Source: Pedobacter arcticus A12 (GTDB lineage Bacteria > Bacteroidota > Bacteroidia > Sphingobacteriales > Sphingobacteriaceae). Taken from it: a DNA stretch of 64,000 nt. This document shows, piece after piece, positions 37,577-46,044 of this stretch. The notes under the pieces are model-generated. The model did not search any database, had not been told where the DNA came from, and worked only from the letters and a program-made list of their open reading frames with translations. Numbering within the stretch: position 1 is the first letter of the stretch; each line of letters begins with the position of its first letter. A program made the translations under genes and the position numbers. Location: contig NZ_AKZJ01000015.1 of NCBI RefSeq assembly GCF_000302595.1, positions 1-64,000 on the forward strand, read 5' to 3'.

Positions 37577-38659
37577 ATGAAACATATAGAATTGTTTGCA
37601 GGTATTGGTGGATTTAGAAAAGCGATGGATTTATTTGGAAATGACCATCATATTCCAATGGAATGTGTTGGTTTTTCTGAAATTGACAGCTATGCCACCA
37701 AAACTTATAAAGCCAATTTCGATACGGCAAACGAAGTTGAGATTGGCGACATTGTTTCATTTACTTCAGATAAGAAAAATATAGAATGTTTACAGGATTT
37801 TGATATTCTAACCGGTGGTTTTCCTTGCCAATCTTTTAGTATGATGGGGAAGCAAAAAGGCTTTGAAGATGTTAGAGGGAATGTTTTTTTTAATATTATT
37901 AAAATTTTAAAAACCAAAAAACCAAAGTTTATCCTACTTGAAAACGTTAAAAATTTATTAACTCACGATAATGGGGATACAATAAGGATAATTGAAAATG
38001 AAATTAAAAAAGCTGGGTATAAAAATATTTATTATAACGTTTTCAATACTGAAAACTTTGGTTTAGCTCAAAAAAGAAATAGACTTTTTATCTTTGCAAC
38101 AACTGAAGAGCTACCTGATGATTTTATTTTCAATGAAAGAAATGTAATAGATAATTACAATAAAAACTTAAAAAAAAGTAGTCTTTTAAAGCAAAAAAGC
38201 ACTTTAGAAATTTTAGAAAAAGAAGTAGAAGAAAAATATTATTTATCAGCTACATTAAAACCTACTATTTTATCGAACGGGACGAAAAATTTCAAATCTA
38301 AATCAGAGATTAACCAGTTAATTGCTCGCCCTTTAACAGCTACGATGGTAAAAATGCATCGAGCCTGTCAGGACAATTATTACTCTTATGAGTTTTTAAA
38401 TTCAAACAAGCCTTTAGAATATTTAGAAACAAAATACTCTAAAGAAGAATTAGCTAAACATAGAATTAGAAAATTGACACCTCACGAAGCATTTCTATTA
38501 CAGGGTTTAAATGGAAATTTTGTTACTAATGCTATGAATGAAGGTTTGAGCAACCATCAACTTTACAAACAAGCAGGAAACGCTGTAAGTGTAAACACAG
38601 TTTATGCGGTTTTGCATTATCTCTTTATAACGAATAATCTCAAGAAATATGTTCTTTAA
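37577..38659 (+). CDS. DNA cytosine-5 methyltransferase (M2)
   Basis: This 360-residue second C5-cytosine methyltransferase is distinct from the first. Motifs are I IELFAGIGGFRKAMDLFG, IV GGFPCQSFSMMGKQKGFED, VI ILLENVKNL, VIII QKRNRLFIF, IX RKLTPHEAFLLQG and X QAGNAVSV. It overlaps the nuclease start by 11 bp, so the two are probably translationally coupled. Two C5 enzymes in one operon usually mean that each modifies one strand of an asymmetric site; that is an inference, and the recognition sequence cannot be read from the DNA. Confidence 0.94.
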   Translation: MKHIELFAGIGGFRKAMDLFGNDHHIPMECVGFSEIDSYATKTYKANFDTANEVEIGDIVSFTSDKKNIECLQDFDILTGGFPCQSFSMMGKQKGFEDVRGNVFFNIIKILKTKKPKFILLENVKNLLTHDNGDTIRIIENEIKKAGYKNIYYNVFNTENFGLAQKRNRLFIFATTEELPDDFIFNERNVIDNYNKNLKKSSLLKQKSTLEILEKEVEEKYYLSATLKPTILSNGTKNFKSKSEINQLIARPLTATMVKMHRACQDNYYSYEFLNSNKPLEYLETKYSKEELAKHRIRKLTPHEAFLLQGLNGNFVTNAMNEGLSNHQLYKQAGNAVSVNTVYAVLHYLFITNNLKKYVL

Positions 38660-39728
38660 ACTCCACAAAGAGGGGAAAATCGCCTATAAACAGCTTACCG
38701 ATGCAGATTTGGGTAGAACGAATGGACACACCACTCATATTGGATTATTCGGTAGTGTACTGACATTTTTGCCAGACAATGATTTCGAAGATGAAGCATT
38801 GTTTTTATATAATAAAACGAGCCAAAATGTCCCTTATTTTTTTGACCGAATAAACAGACAAAATGGTGATGTAAATTCACCAAAAATAAAAAAAGGTGGC
38901 AGAAATGTAATTTCTGTCACTACTTTAATTCAAGGAATTGCCAATGAAAAAATGGACAATAGAAAGTGGTTCCTATTATGGTTTGGTTTAGAAAGTGAAA
39001 AAGTTGTTTTTTATCTTTTTAGTAGTATATCTGATGACTATACTAACCTTTCTCAAATTATCGATTTACAAACAAATCTTGTAAAAAAACAAATAAACTA
39101 CGGAGATGTAAATTATAATCGTTTATTAGATGATTTAGAAAACTATGTGAATGCCAGTACTTTAGGTGTTTTGCAAGAATTAGAGATTCAATCTCAAATT
39201 GGGGATCCAATCACCGAAAACAAGACATATAAACCAATTGATATTTTGAATGCAAATAAGATTTTTCAAGAAACTGGAAAGAAAGGAGAAGCACTTATAG
39301 CAGAGTATTTTGAAATTTTAAAATCGAAAAATCAAATTTTCGCTTATAATTGGTATAATAAAAGTATAGAAACAGGTCTGCCTTATGATTTTCATTTGCA
39401 AACAAACGACCAAAATCAAATTTTTATAGATGTAAAATCTACCAACTATAAATTTGAACAACCAATGATTTTTAGTAGCCAAGAAATTGAGTTTATAAAA
39501 AGTACACCACACTATAATATTTATCGAGTATTTGATTTGTCCGAAGAAATTGCAAAACCAAAATTAAAAATTTGCGAGAATAGCAAAAATTTGGCGAATC
39601 AAATAAATCCACATTTTCACATTTTGAAGACCTCATTAGAAAATCAAAATGTAAGACTGCAAACTGCAAAAATGATAATCAAACCAGCAAATGAGTTGCT
39701 GTCGTTTAATAAAGAAATTACACTCTAG
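38649..39728 (+). CDS. Restriction endonuclease with C-terminal DUF3883-type domain
   Basis: This 359-residue protein is the presumed nuclease of the operon. The N-terminal ~170 residues are probably a recognition domain without a recognisable motif. The C-terminal DUF3883-like domain (about 215-320) has GKKGEALIAEYFE, then TGLPYDFHLQ and IFIDVKST, which supply the PD...DxK catalytic residues of the PD-(D/E)XK fold. It overlaps M2 by 11 bp and ends just before the right flanking duplication. The same GE...PYD[FI]...DVK layout recurs in the orphan protein at 61236-61952, though the full sequences differ. Confidence 0.85.
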   Translation: MFFKLHKEGKIAYKQLTDADLGRTNGHTTHIGLFGSVLTFLPDNDFEDEALFLYNKTSQNVPYFFDRINRQNGDVNSPKIKKGGRNVISVTTLIQGIANEKMDNRKWFLLWFGLESEKVVFYLFSSISDDYTNLSQIIDLQTNLVKKQINYGDVNYNRLLDDLENYVNASTLGVLQELEIQSQIGDPITENKTYKPIDILNANKIFQETGKKGEALIAEYFEILKSKNQIFAYNWYNKSIETGLPYDFHLQTNDQNQIFIDVKSTNYKFEQPMIFSSQEIEFIKSTPHYNIYRVFDLSEEIAKPKLKICENSKNLANQINPHFHILKTSLENQNVRLQTAKMIIKPANELLSFNKEITL

Positions 39729-39742
39729 AGATAGCTAGCGGA

Positions 39743-39815
39743 TAGCTTCGCCTTGATAATAGGTATGCATTTCTTTTTCCATATTGCCTTAACATCAATA
39801 AGTGTTTTTGGTTTT
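39743..39815. repeat. Right copy of the 73-bp duplication, with a cut-off DUF2452 start
   Basis: Matches 36137-36209 at 68 of 73 positions. Read on the minus strand from 39782 it still encodes MEKEMHTYYQGEAIR then a stop, against MEKETHNYYQGEAKF in the intact gene. It is a truncated second 5' end of DUF2452. The rest of the 310-bp gap to the next gene (39816-40038) shows no gene. Confidence 0.85.
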
Positions 39816-40038
39816 TTAGAACCTGTAATAATTGTGGTTTTGGGTAACTATTAATTTATGGAAAACGGTTAACGATAGGAACGGCATCCTTTTTTTGGCT
39901 CCTAGGATGTGTGTAGACGGGCAAAAAAAGATAAAGTGCAAAGCGTGTTAAAACGCCCCAGTTCTATTAATAACCTGAAAAAATTAAAATAACGTTGACC
40001 AATTAAATGGTTTTTGATGTAGCAAAATAATTTACAGA

Positions 40039-40470
40039 ATGTTAAGTTTGCCTAACGGTATGGAAAAAACAACGTGTTTGCTATTAGATGAGTCTGAGAA
40101 AGACAGAGCGAGTCTTATTTCGCTATTAAAAGCGATTGATTTTGTGGAAATTGTTGGTAGCACCAACAATTTTAAAGAAGGTTTAACTTTAGTGAATGAA
40201 TTAGAACCTAATCTCTTGTTTTTAGACGTGAAAGGCGATGGTGCTGCCGCTTATAAGTTTATAGAAAAAATAAAAAAGCAACCCACTATTGTCTTTTTAA
40301 CAGATGATGATGCAAATGTCAAAACCTTTTCTGCCAACCGACTTCATTATTTAAAAAAGCCAGTTACCGCCGAAGGCTTAACCTTTTTACTTAACAGTTT
40401 TCAACAAACCCACCAACAATTGGCCGATAAAATGAAAGGTTTATTGGGTCAATTGAAGCTGGAAAACTAA
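40039..40470 (+). CDS. Stand-alone receiver-domain protein
   Basis: This 143-residue protein (136 if the second ATG at 40060, MEKTTCLLLDE, is used) is a single CheY-like receiver. It has acidic residues in LLLDESEKDR, the phosphoacceptor Asp in LLFLDVKG, the Thr switch in IVFLTDDD and Lys in LKKPVT. A short helical tail follows instead of an output domain. It could be a phosphotransfer shuttle, or an enzyme regulator. A TAAGTTTG at 40043-40050 lies between the two start codons and might be its -7 box, which would favour the later start. The partner kinase is not adjacent. Confidence 0.75.
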   Translation: MLSLPNGMEKTTCLLLDESEKDRASLISLLKAIDFVEIVGSTNNFKEGLTLVNELEPNLLFLDVKGDGAAAYKFIEKIKKQPTIVFLTDDDANVKTFSANRLHYLKKPVTAEGLTFLLNSFQQTHQQLADKMKGLLGQLKLEN

Positions 40471-40490
40471 CCACCTAACAAACTAACAAC

Positions 40491-41675
40491 CTAATAAACT
40501 CTACAGAGCAGTCCTTTTAAATATTCACCCTCCGGAAAAGAGATCCTAATTGGGTGATCTTCGGGTTGGGTAAACTGATAAATAACCTGCACTTCTTTGC
40601 CAGCATCTAAAGCGGCCCATGCTATAATTTGCTTAAATGTTTCAATGTCTACGGCACCAGAACAGCTAAATGTAGCTAACAAACCACCGTGTTTTAAAAC
40701 CTGCATTCCCAAACGGTTTAAATCTTTATACGCTCGGGCAGCCCGATCTAAAGCAGAGCGAGACGGCGCATATTTTGGCGGATCTAAAATAACCACGTCA
40801 AAAGTTTCTTCGTTTTCTTTAAAAACACGCAACTGTTTATTTACATCACTTTGTATAGCTTCGTACTGGTCTGCGGTGAAGTTATTTAAACTGATATTCT
40901 GTTTTAAAGTTTCTATTGCCAAGGCAGAGCTGTCAACAGCGGTTACTTTTTGTGCGCCATTAACCAAAGCATTTAGCGTAAAACCTCCGCTATAGCTAAA
41001 GCAGTCCAATACGTTTTTATCCTTAACATAAGTTGCAAGCATTTTTCTGTTAAAGCGTTGGTCGCAATAAAAGCCAGATTTTTGCCCGTCGATAATGTTA
41101 ATATGGTATTTAATGCCGTTCTCCTGTACCTCTACAAAATCTGGCGGTAAGCTGCCGGCAAGTAAACCGTTTGCTTCGGCTAAGCCATCATGCGCTCTTG
41201 AAGTGGCGTCACTTTTGTCGAAAATACCTTTTGCACCAGTCAGTTTTTGCAATTCGTCTAAAATCACAGCCTTCATTTTCTCAATTCCCGAGGTGGAAAT
41301 CTGTACAGAAAGGTAGTCTCCGTATTTGTCCACTATCAGTCCCGGTAGGTAGTCAGACTCACTAAAAACCAATCTGCAGGTGTCGTTTCCATTAGTCAAT
41401 AAATGCGCTCTACTATTTACGGCAACCTGTATTCTTTTACGGTACCAATCTTCATCAGGCAAAGTAGGCTCGTCCCAACTTAACAGGCGTACGGCAACTC
41501 TCGACTCTTTATTATAGTAGCCATAGGCTAAAAATCGATTGTCGGATGCATGTACAGCTACCAAATCTCCGTTTTCGGGGTTTCCGTTAATGTTTTGCAA
41601 TGCGCCAGAAAAAATCCATGGATGTTGGTGTAGGACAGCTTTTTCTTTACCTTTTTTTAATAGAATCGATACCAT
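40491..41675 (-). CDS. Class I SAM-dependent rRNA methyltransferase (RlmI-like)
   Basis: This 394-residue protein has an N-terminal PUA-like domain (residues 1-80, HPWIFSGALQNINGNPENGDLV), a linker and a Rossmann methyltransferase domain. Motif I is VLDCFSYSGGFTLNAL and the catalytic/target motif is FDVVILDPPKYAPS; TFSCSGAVD contains the Cys proposed to take part in C5 cytosine methylation. RlmI modifies 23S rRNA. The start at 41675 is chosen because a -7 box TAACTTTG lies at 41682-41689 on the minus strand, inside an alternative 16-codon extension. Confidence 0.9.
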   Translation of the reverse strand: MVSILLKKGKEKAVLHQHPWIFSGALQNINGNPENGDLVAVHASDNRFLAYGYYNKESRVAVRLLSWDEPTLPDEDWYRKRIQVAVNSRAHLLTNGNDTCRLVFSESDYLPGLIVDKYGDYLSVQISTSGIEKMKAVILDELQKLTGAKGIFDKSDATSRAHDGLAEANGLLAGSLPPDFVEVQENGIKYHINIIDGQKSGFYCDQRFNRKMLATYVKDKNVLDCFSYSGGFTLNALVNGAQKVTAVDSSALAIETLKQNISLNNFTADQYEAIQSDVNKQLRVFKENEETFDVVILDPPKYAPSRSALDRAARAYKDLNRLGMQVLKHGGLLATFSCSGAVDIETFKQIIAWAALDAGKEVQVIYQFTQPEDHPIRISFPEGEYLKGLLCRVY

Positions 41676-41681
41676 AAGCGG

Positions 41682-41713
41682 CAAAGTTATAATAATGCTT
41701 TTTTTAAAAACAA
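41682..41713 (-). promoter_or_regulatory. Promoter of the RlmI-like gene
   Basis: On the minus strand TTG is followed, after a 21-bp spacer, by TAACTTTG (41682-41689), only 6 bp before the chosen ATG. This predicts a leaderless or nearly leaderless transcript. Confidence 0.5.
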
Positions 41714-41796
41714 TTAATCGCACAAAACTGATTATAAAATGTAAACTGCTTATTCATTGATAGATATAAACTAAATAAATTTTATGCTTTATTGGT

Positions 41797-41804
41797 TAAA
41801 TTTG
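41797..41804 (+). promoter_or_regulatory. -7 box TAAATTTG of the PpiD-like gene
   Basis: TAAATTTG matches TAnnTTTG and lies 37 bp before the PpiD-like start codon. No canonical -33 box is obvious. Confidence 0.55.
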
Positions 41805-41841
41805 TATCTTGCGCCCTCTAAAATAAAGCATAGTTTACAAT

Positions 41842-43941
41842 ATGGGTATAATGGGTTTTTTGCGCAACCGAGCAGGAGTAATCATAGTGGTTGCTATCGG
41901 TGTTGCAATCGTTGCATTTCTTTTAAGTGATGCAATAAGAAGTGGGCAAGGTTTTATTGCCGATTCTCAAAGTGAAGTTGGGGAAGTTGGTAGCGAATCT
42001 ATCTCTTACAAAGAGTTTAACGAGCGGGTTGAGCAAAATTCGCAACAGTTTAAGCAGCAAATGGGCAGTTTGAATGCTCAGATGACGGCTTACGTTGTAG
42101 AAAACACTTGGAACCAAACAGTTTCTGGGATAATTTTGAAAAAAGAGACTGATAAGTTGGGTATTACCGTAGGCGAGTCTGAATTGTTTGATTTATTGTT
42201 CGATAATCCTTCTCAACAGGTTCAACAGATTTTCACCAACCAACAAACCGGTCAATTTGATAGAGCTACTGCATTAGGTTCTAGAAAAAGCGCTGATACT
42301 GATCCATCTGGTCAGTTAAAGTCTCAGTGGGTTGCTTTAGAAGAGAGTGTACACCAACAGCGTGTAAACGAAAAGTATATCAACTTGGTTAAAAATGGTA
42401 TTTACGTAAACTCTTTAGATGCTAAAGATGATTACACCAACAAAAACAAGCTGGTTAACTTTGAATACGTTTATAAAGATTACGCTAGCGTACCAGATGC
42501 AGAAGTTAAGGTTACTGATGCAGATTATAAGGAATATTACGAGCAGAATAAATACAAGTTCAAAAATGTAACCGAAACCAGAAGTTTCGAATACGTTGCT
42601 TTTGATGCAGCGCCATCAAAACAAGATACTTTAGATGCTAAGGTTAAAATTGATAAAATAGCTGAAGGTTTAAGAGCTTCAACCAATGATTCTTTATTTG
42701 TAGCTATCAATGCAGATACCAAAGCACCTATCGTTTACCAGAAAAGAGGTCAATTAGATCCAGCTTTAGATTCGGTAATGTTTAGCGCAGGAAAAGGATT
42801 TGTTTACGGCCCTTATTTCTCAAACGGTACTTATAAAGTTGCAAAATTGATTGATTCAAGAGTAAGTCCAGATTCTGTTAAAGCCCGCCATATTTTAATT
42901 AACCCAGCTACCGAAGGTGGTATGGATAAAGCGATGGCGAAAGCAGATTCATTAAAAAAATTAATTATAGGAGGTGCCGATTTCGGAAAATTAGCTGCAC
43001 AATACGGTACAGATGGTTCTAAAGATAAAGGTGGTGATCTAGGAACTTTTTCTAGAGGAGCAATGATTCCCGCATTTGAAGATGCTGTTTTCAACGGTTC
43101 TGTAGGTCAAACCCTAATTGTACCAACACAGTTTGGTATTCACGTAATCAATATTCAAAGCCAGATTGGTTCTTCAAGAGTTGTAAAAGTAGCAGTGGTT
43201 GATAAAGGATTGATCCCTAGTTCAACAACAGAACAAGTAGCTTACCAAAAAGCACAAAGCTTTTTAAGTAACGTTTCAGATTTGAAATCTTTTGAAGAAA
43301 CTGCACAAAAGCAAGGCTTAAATAAAATGGTAGGTGCAGATGTTACGCCTCTACAATCTTCTTTACCAGGTTTGGATGATGCAAGATCATTAGTGCGTTG
43401 GGTTTATAAATCAGAAAAAGGAGATATCTCAAATGAGATTTTTGATATTGGCGACAAATACGTTGTAGCCGTTTTAACCGCTGTTAAGCCAGAAGGAACT
43501 TTATCATTAGAAGATGTTAAAACACAGATTGAACCTGATGTAAAAAGAGCAGTACAGGCTAAAGTGTTGAAAGCAAATTTCGAGAAAGCAGTTAGCGGTG
43601 CATCATCTTTAGCACAAGTGGCTCAAAAAACCGGTACCCAAGTTACACCAGTAGAAAACGTGGTTTTTGCTAATCCGGTAATTCCTGGAGTAGCACAAGA
43701 AAACAAAGTTATTGGTAGTATTTTTGGTTCACAGCCTAATAAAGTTTCAAAAGTTATTGAAGGAGATCGTGGCGTTTATGTTTATACTGTAAAAAGTTTT
43801 ACTAGCCCAGCACCTATTACTAACATGTTGAAGATTAAGGGGCAAATGGAACAAGCTATCACACAGCAAGTTGATGCTTCTGTTTTTGAAGTGTTACGCA
43901 AAAAAGCAAACGTAAAAGATTTTAGAGCTAAGTTTTATTAA
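41842..43941 (+). CDS. PpiD-like periplasmic peptidyl-prolyl isomerase
   Basis: This 699-residue membrane-anchored chaperone has one N-terminal transmembrane helix (GVIIVVAIGVAIVAFLL, about 12-28), an N-terminal SurA_N-like chaperone region and a parvulin PPIC domain at about 345-440, with VKARHILINPATEGG, FGKLAAQYGTDGSKDKGGDL and PTQFGIHVINI. A large C-terminal chaperone segment follows. Its role is folding of proteins exported across the inner membrane. The length agrees with Bacteroidota SurA/PpiD proteins. It is preceded by a TAAATTTG box and ends at a strong terminator. Confidence 0.92.
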   Translation: MGIMGFLRNRAGVIIVVAIGVAIVAFLLSDAIRSGQGFIADSQSEVGEVGSESISYKEFNERVEQNSQQFKQQMGSLNAQMTAYVVENTWNQTVSGIILKKETDKLGITVGESELFDLLFDNPSQQVQQIFTNQQTGQFDRATALGSRKSADTDPSGQLKSQWVALEESVHQQRVNEKYINLVKNGIYVNSLDAKDDYTNKNKLVNFEYVYKDYASVPDAEVKVTDADYKEYYEQNKYKFKNVTETRSFEYVAFDAAPSKQDTLDAKVKIDKIAEGLRASTNDSLFVAINADTKAPIVYQKRGQLDPALDSVMFSAGKGFVYGPYFSNGTYKVAKLIDSRVSPDSVKARHILINPATEGGMDKAMAKADSLKKLIIGGADFGKLAAQYGTDGSKDKGGDLGTFSRGAMIPAFEDAVFNGSVGQTLIVPTQFGIHVINIQSQIGSSRVVKVAVVDKGLIPSSTTEQVAYQKAQSFLSNVSDLKSFEETAQKQGLNKMVGADVTPLQSSLPGLDDARSLVRWVYKSEKGDISNEIFDIGDKYVVAVLTAVKPEGTLSLEDVKTQIEPDVKRAVQAKVLKANFEKAVSGASSLAQVAQKTGTQVTPVENVVFANPVIPGVAQENKVIGSIFGSQPNKVSKVIEGDRGVYVYTVKSFTSPAPITNMLKIKGQMEQAITQQVDASVFEVLRKKANVKDFRAKFY

Positions 43942-43961
43942 TAGATAAAATACTTAATTTT

Positions 43962-43997
43962 AAAGCCGAGGATAATAACAATCCTCGGCTTTTTTAG
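43962..43997 (+). terminator. Terminator after the PpiD-like gene
   Basis: A perfect 12-bp stem AAAGCCGAGGAT/ATCCTCGGCTTT with a 7-nt loop and a T-run lies 20 bp past the stop. Confidence 0.92.
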
Positions 43998-44008
43998 TTT
44001 AATGAGAT

Positions 44009-44524
44009 ATGGAGATTCAGGAGAATATTGTAAATAAAGTTGCATTAAGCGGATTGGTTACCTTTGACCTTGCAGAGCTGCACCACGCAGGCGAGCGAGT
44101 GGTTTATGATATTGTAGATAATCTTTTTCAAGGTTTGATGCTTAGGGAGAAAGATTTTAGAGAGTTCGTAAAAAACCACGATTGGACACAATATACTGGT
44201 AAAAATGTTTCGGTAATCTGTTCTGCAGATGCTATTGTGCCAACTTGGGCGTATATGCTCATTGCATCTAAATTGACACCTTATGCAAATTTCTTTGTTT
44301 TTGGCGATTTAGAAGTTTTGGAAACCTCCCTTTACCTTTTGGCTTTAGAAAAACTACCCTTAGAGCAATATAAAGATCAACGTTTAGTAATTAAAGGCTG
44401 TGGTGATATTGCCGTACCGACTGCTGCATATATGGCTATAACTGGCAAACTGAACACCATTGCAAAAAGTGTAATGTATGGCGAACCATGTTCAACAGTA
44501 CCCATCTTTAAGCGTAAAGATTAA
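44009..44524 (+). CDS. DUF2480 family protein
   Basis: This 171-residue soluble protein matches the Bacteroidota family DUF2480: NIVNKVALSGLVTFDLAELH at the N-terminus, DWTQYTGKNVSVICSADAIVPTWAYML, then LVIKGCGDIAVPTAAYMAIT and a final KSVMYGEPCSTVPIFKR. Function is unknown. The near-repeated SADAIVPTWAYM and CGDIAVPTAAYM segments suggest an internal duplication. It begins 12 bp after the PpiD-gene terminator and is followed 30 bp later by the DUF3108 gene. Confidence 0.85.
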   Translation: MEIQENIVNKVALSGLVTFDLAELHHAGERVVYDIVDNLFQGLMLREKDFREFVKNHDWTQYTGKNVSVICSADAIVPTWAYMLIASKLTPYANFFVFGDLEVLETSLYLLALEKLPLEQYKDQRLVIKGCGDIAVPTAAYMAITGKLNTIAKSVMYGEPCSTVPIFKRKD

Positions 44525-44554
44525 TTTGGTGCAAAATTTGTAATTACTCCTTTT

Positions 44555-45331
44555 ATGAAGAAGCTATCAATTTTAATATTAGCACTTGCTTTTTGTTTAA
44601 CCGAAGGTTTTGGACAAGGTTTAGATTATTTAAACACTTCTACGTTTAAGGAGGGCGAAACCTTGACTTATAAACTTAAATATGGTTTTCTAACAGCGGC
44701 CGAAGCAAAACTACGTGTACTGACAAGCGATGTCAGGTTTGATAACAGACCAACCTATCATCTTTTGGTTGAAGGAAACACGTCGGGTACTTTTGATATC
44801 TTTTACAAAGTACGTAACCGCTACGATTCATACATCGATAGGGAAAATTTCAGCCCATACCTATACACCGAAAACGTTCGCGAAAATAAATACAGACGTA
44901 GCGACAAGGCTAGGTTTTACCAAGACGAGAAAAAGATTGTTGCAAAAAAAGGAAGTTTTAAGTCGCCGGTTAGCCAAACATTTGATTTAGTAAGTGCTTA
45001 TTACTTTATGCGGAATATTGATTTAACACATGTAAAAGTAGGAGATAAGATTACCATCAACTATTTTTTGGACGACGAGGTTACCCCATTGACCGTAGAA
45101 TACTTTGGTAAAGAAACGATAAAGACCGAGCTAGGTAGAATAAAATGCTTAAAGTTTAGCCCTTCTATTAGACCGGGAAGGGTGTTTAAAAAAGACAGCC
45201 GTATTTATTTGTGGATTAGCGATGACGTCAATAGAATTCCGGTAAAAGCGCAAGCAGAAGTAATTGTTGGTGCCATTAATATGGAGATTTCATCTGCTAA
45301 AGGTTTGGTTAAGCCCTTGCAAACGGACTAA
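44555..45331 (+). CDS. DUF3108 domain exported protein
   Basis: This 258-residue protein has an N-terminal signal peptide (MKKLSILILALAFCLTEGFG). The DUF3108 beta-rich fold follows: FKEGETLTYKLKYGFLTAAEAKL, NRYDSYIDRENFSPYLYTENVRENKYRRSD, then LGRIKCLKFSPSIRPGRVFKKDSRIYLWISDD. It should reside in the periplasm or outer membrane and may bind a lipid or cell-wall component. Function is not established. It lies 30 bp after DUF2480 on the same strand, so the pair may form an operon. It is followed by a 0.7-kb repeat-rich gap. Confidence 0.83.
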   Translation: MKKLSILILALAFCLTEGFGQGLDYLNTSTFKEGETLTYKLKYGFLTAAEAKLRVLTSDVRFDNRPTYHLLVEGNTSGTFDIFYKVRNRYDSYIDRENFSPYLYTENVRENKYRRSDKARFYQDEKKIVAKKGSFKSPVSQTFDLVSAYYFMRNIDLTHVKVGDKITINYFLDDEVTPLTVEYFGKETIKTELGRIKCLKFSPSIRPGRVFKKDSRIYLWISDDVNRIPVKAQAEVIVGAINMEISSAKGLVKPLQTD

Positions 45332-45358
45332 AACTCTTTGTTTTTTATGGAGTAGGGC

Positions 45359-45440
45359 ATTTCCCTAAAAAAGGTCACGTCGTTCGCTGTACTCCTCGCT
45401 GGCAAAAAAAGCCAGACTGCGGGGTGTGGCTTCCACCGTT
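45359..45440 (+). repeat. Dispersed repeat, second copy (CTCCTCG...CTGCGGGGT type)
   Basis: Contains TACTCCTCGCTGG, an internal CTGGC-AAAAAAA-GCCAG hairpin and CTGCGGGGTGTGG. It is related to 12862-12945 in the same orientation and is GC-richer than the flanks. It begins the repeat cluster in the 713-bp gap 45332-46044. Confidence 0.5.
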
Positions 45441-45482
45441 AATGCGAATCCGCTCTTTTCTTTAGAACTATACGATCCTCCG

Positions 45483-45520
45483 CGTCATGTCGAGAATACG
45501 AGACAGCTCACAAGCAAGGT
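45483..45520 (-). repeat. Inverted copy of the 6.9-kb repeat
   Basis: On the minus strand it reads ACCTTGCTTGTGAG then CTGTCTCG and ends TGACG, the same order as 6901-6940. The first 14 bases are identical. It shows the 6.8-kb element to be a dispersed family. Confidence 0.65.
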
Positions 45521-45635
45521 CTCCAATATTTGATAATTTTTTTGAGATGTCAAGCTATTAAACATGATAGAGCGGGCTTGAAATTACCAGATTTGACGTT
45601 ACGTTTAAATGTTCAAAGGAGCGTTGTGGCTAATG

Positions 45636-45815
45636 CTTCGACTCCGCTCAGCAGGACAGAACGATTAGCTATTAGTTATAATTCAAATAGACTCTTTTTA
45701 GTAAAACCAACCGAAAGAAAAGACGGAAATACCTTTCCAAAAAAAGAGACAAAATAACCTTAGAATTCAATTTATACTCGGTATAAGCGGGTGTCATCCT
45801 GAGCGGAGTCGAAGG
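45636..45815. repeat. Inverted pair of CTTCGACTCCGCTCAG repeats
   Basis: CTTCGACTCCGCTCAG lies at 45636-45651 and its reverse complement CTGAGCGGAGTCGAAG at 45800-45815, about 150 bp apart and facing each other. This sequence is a very common intergenic repeat in Bacteroidota. The open frames between the copies look like repeat-derived noise rather than genes. Confidence 0.75.
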
Positions 45816-45932
45816 AGAGTGTTGGACTTTATGCTTTAACATAAGATAAAAAAACTGTTCACTTTTAGTTAAAATAAGCATGGTTAAGCTTTTATTCATC
45901 TATTTAAAATATCAATTGCTTTGAAAATAAAA

Positions 45933-45960
45933 AAAGCGATTCCAAATCCGGAACCGCTTT
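45933..45960 (-). terminator. Terminator after the beta-helix lipoprotein gene
   Basis: AAAGCGATTCC pairs with GGAACCGCTTT (one mismatch) around a 6-nt loop, with a T-run on the minus strand. It lies 84 bp past the stop of the lipoprotein gene. Confidence 0.7.
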
Positions 45961-46044
45961 ACTAAACCAAACTAACGAAACCATCATTTAATTAATGAAC
46001 CGTTAGCTCGGTACTTTTATCATAGTATTTAATAGCCTATTAAT

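Noticed and set aside
45530-45757. Open frame of 75 codons in the repeat cluster
   Set aside because: Its middle is the translated CTTCGACTCCGCTCAG repeat. The frame is a by-product of repeats and not a supported gene.
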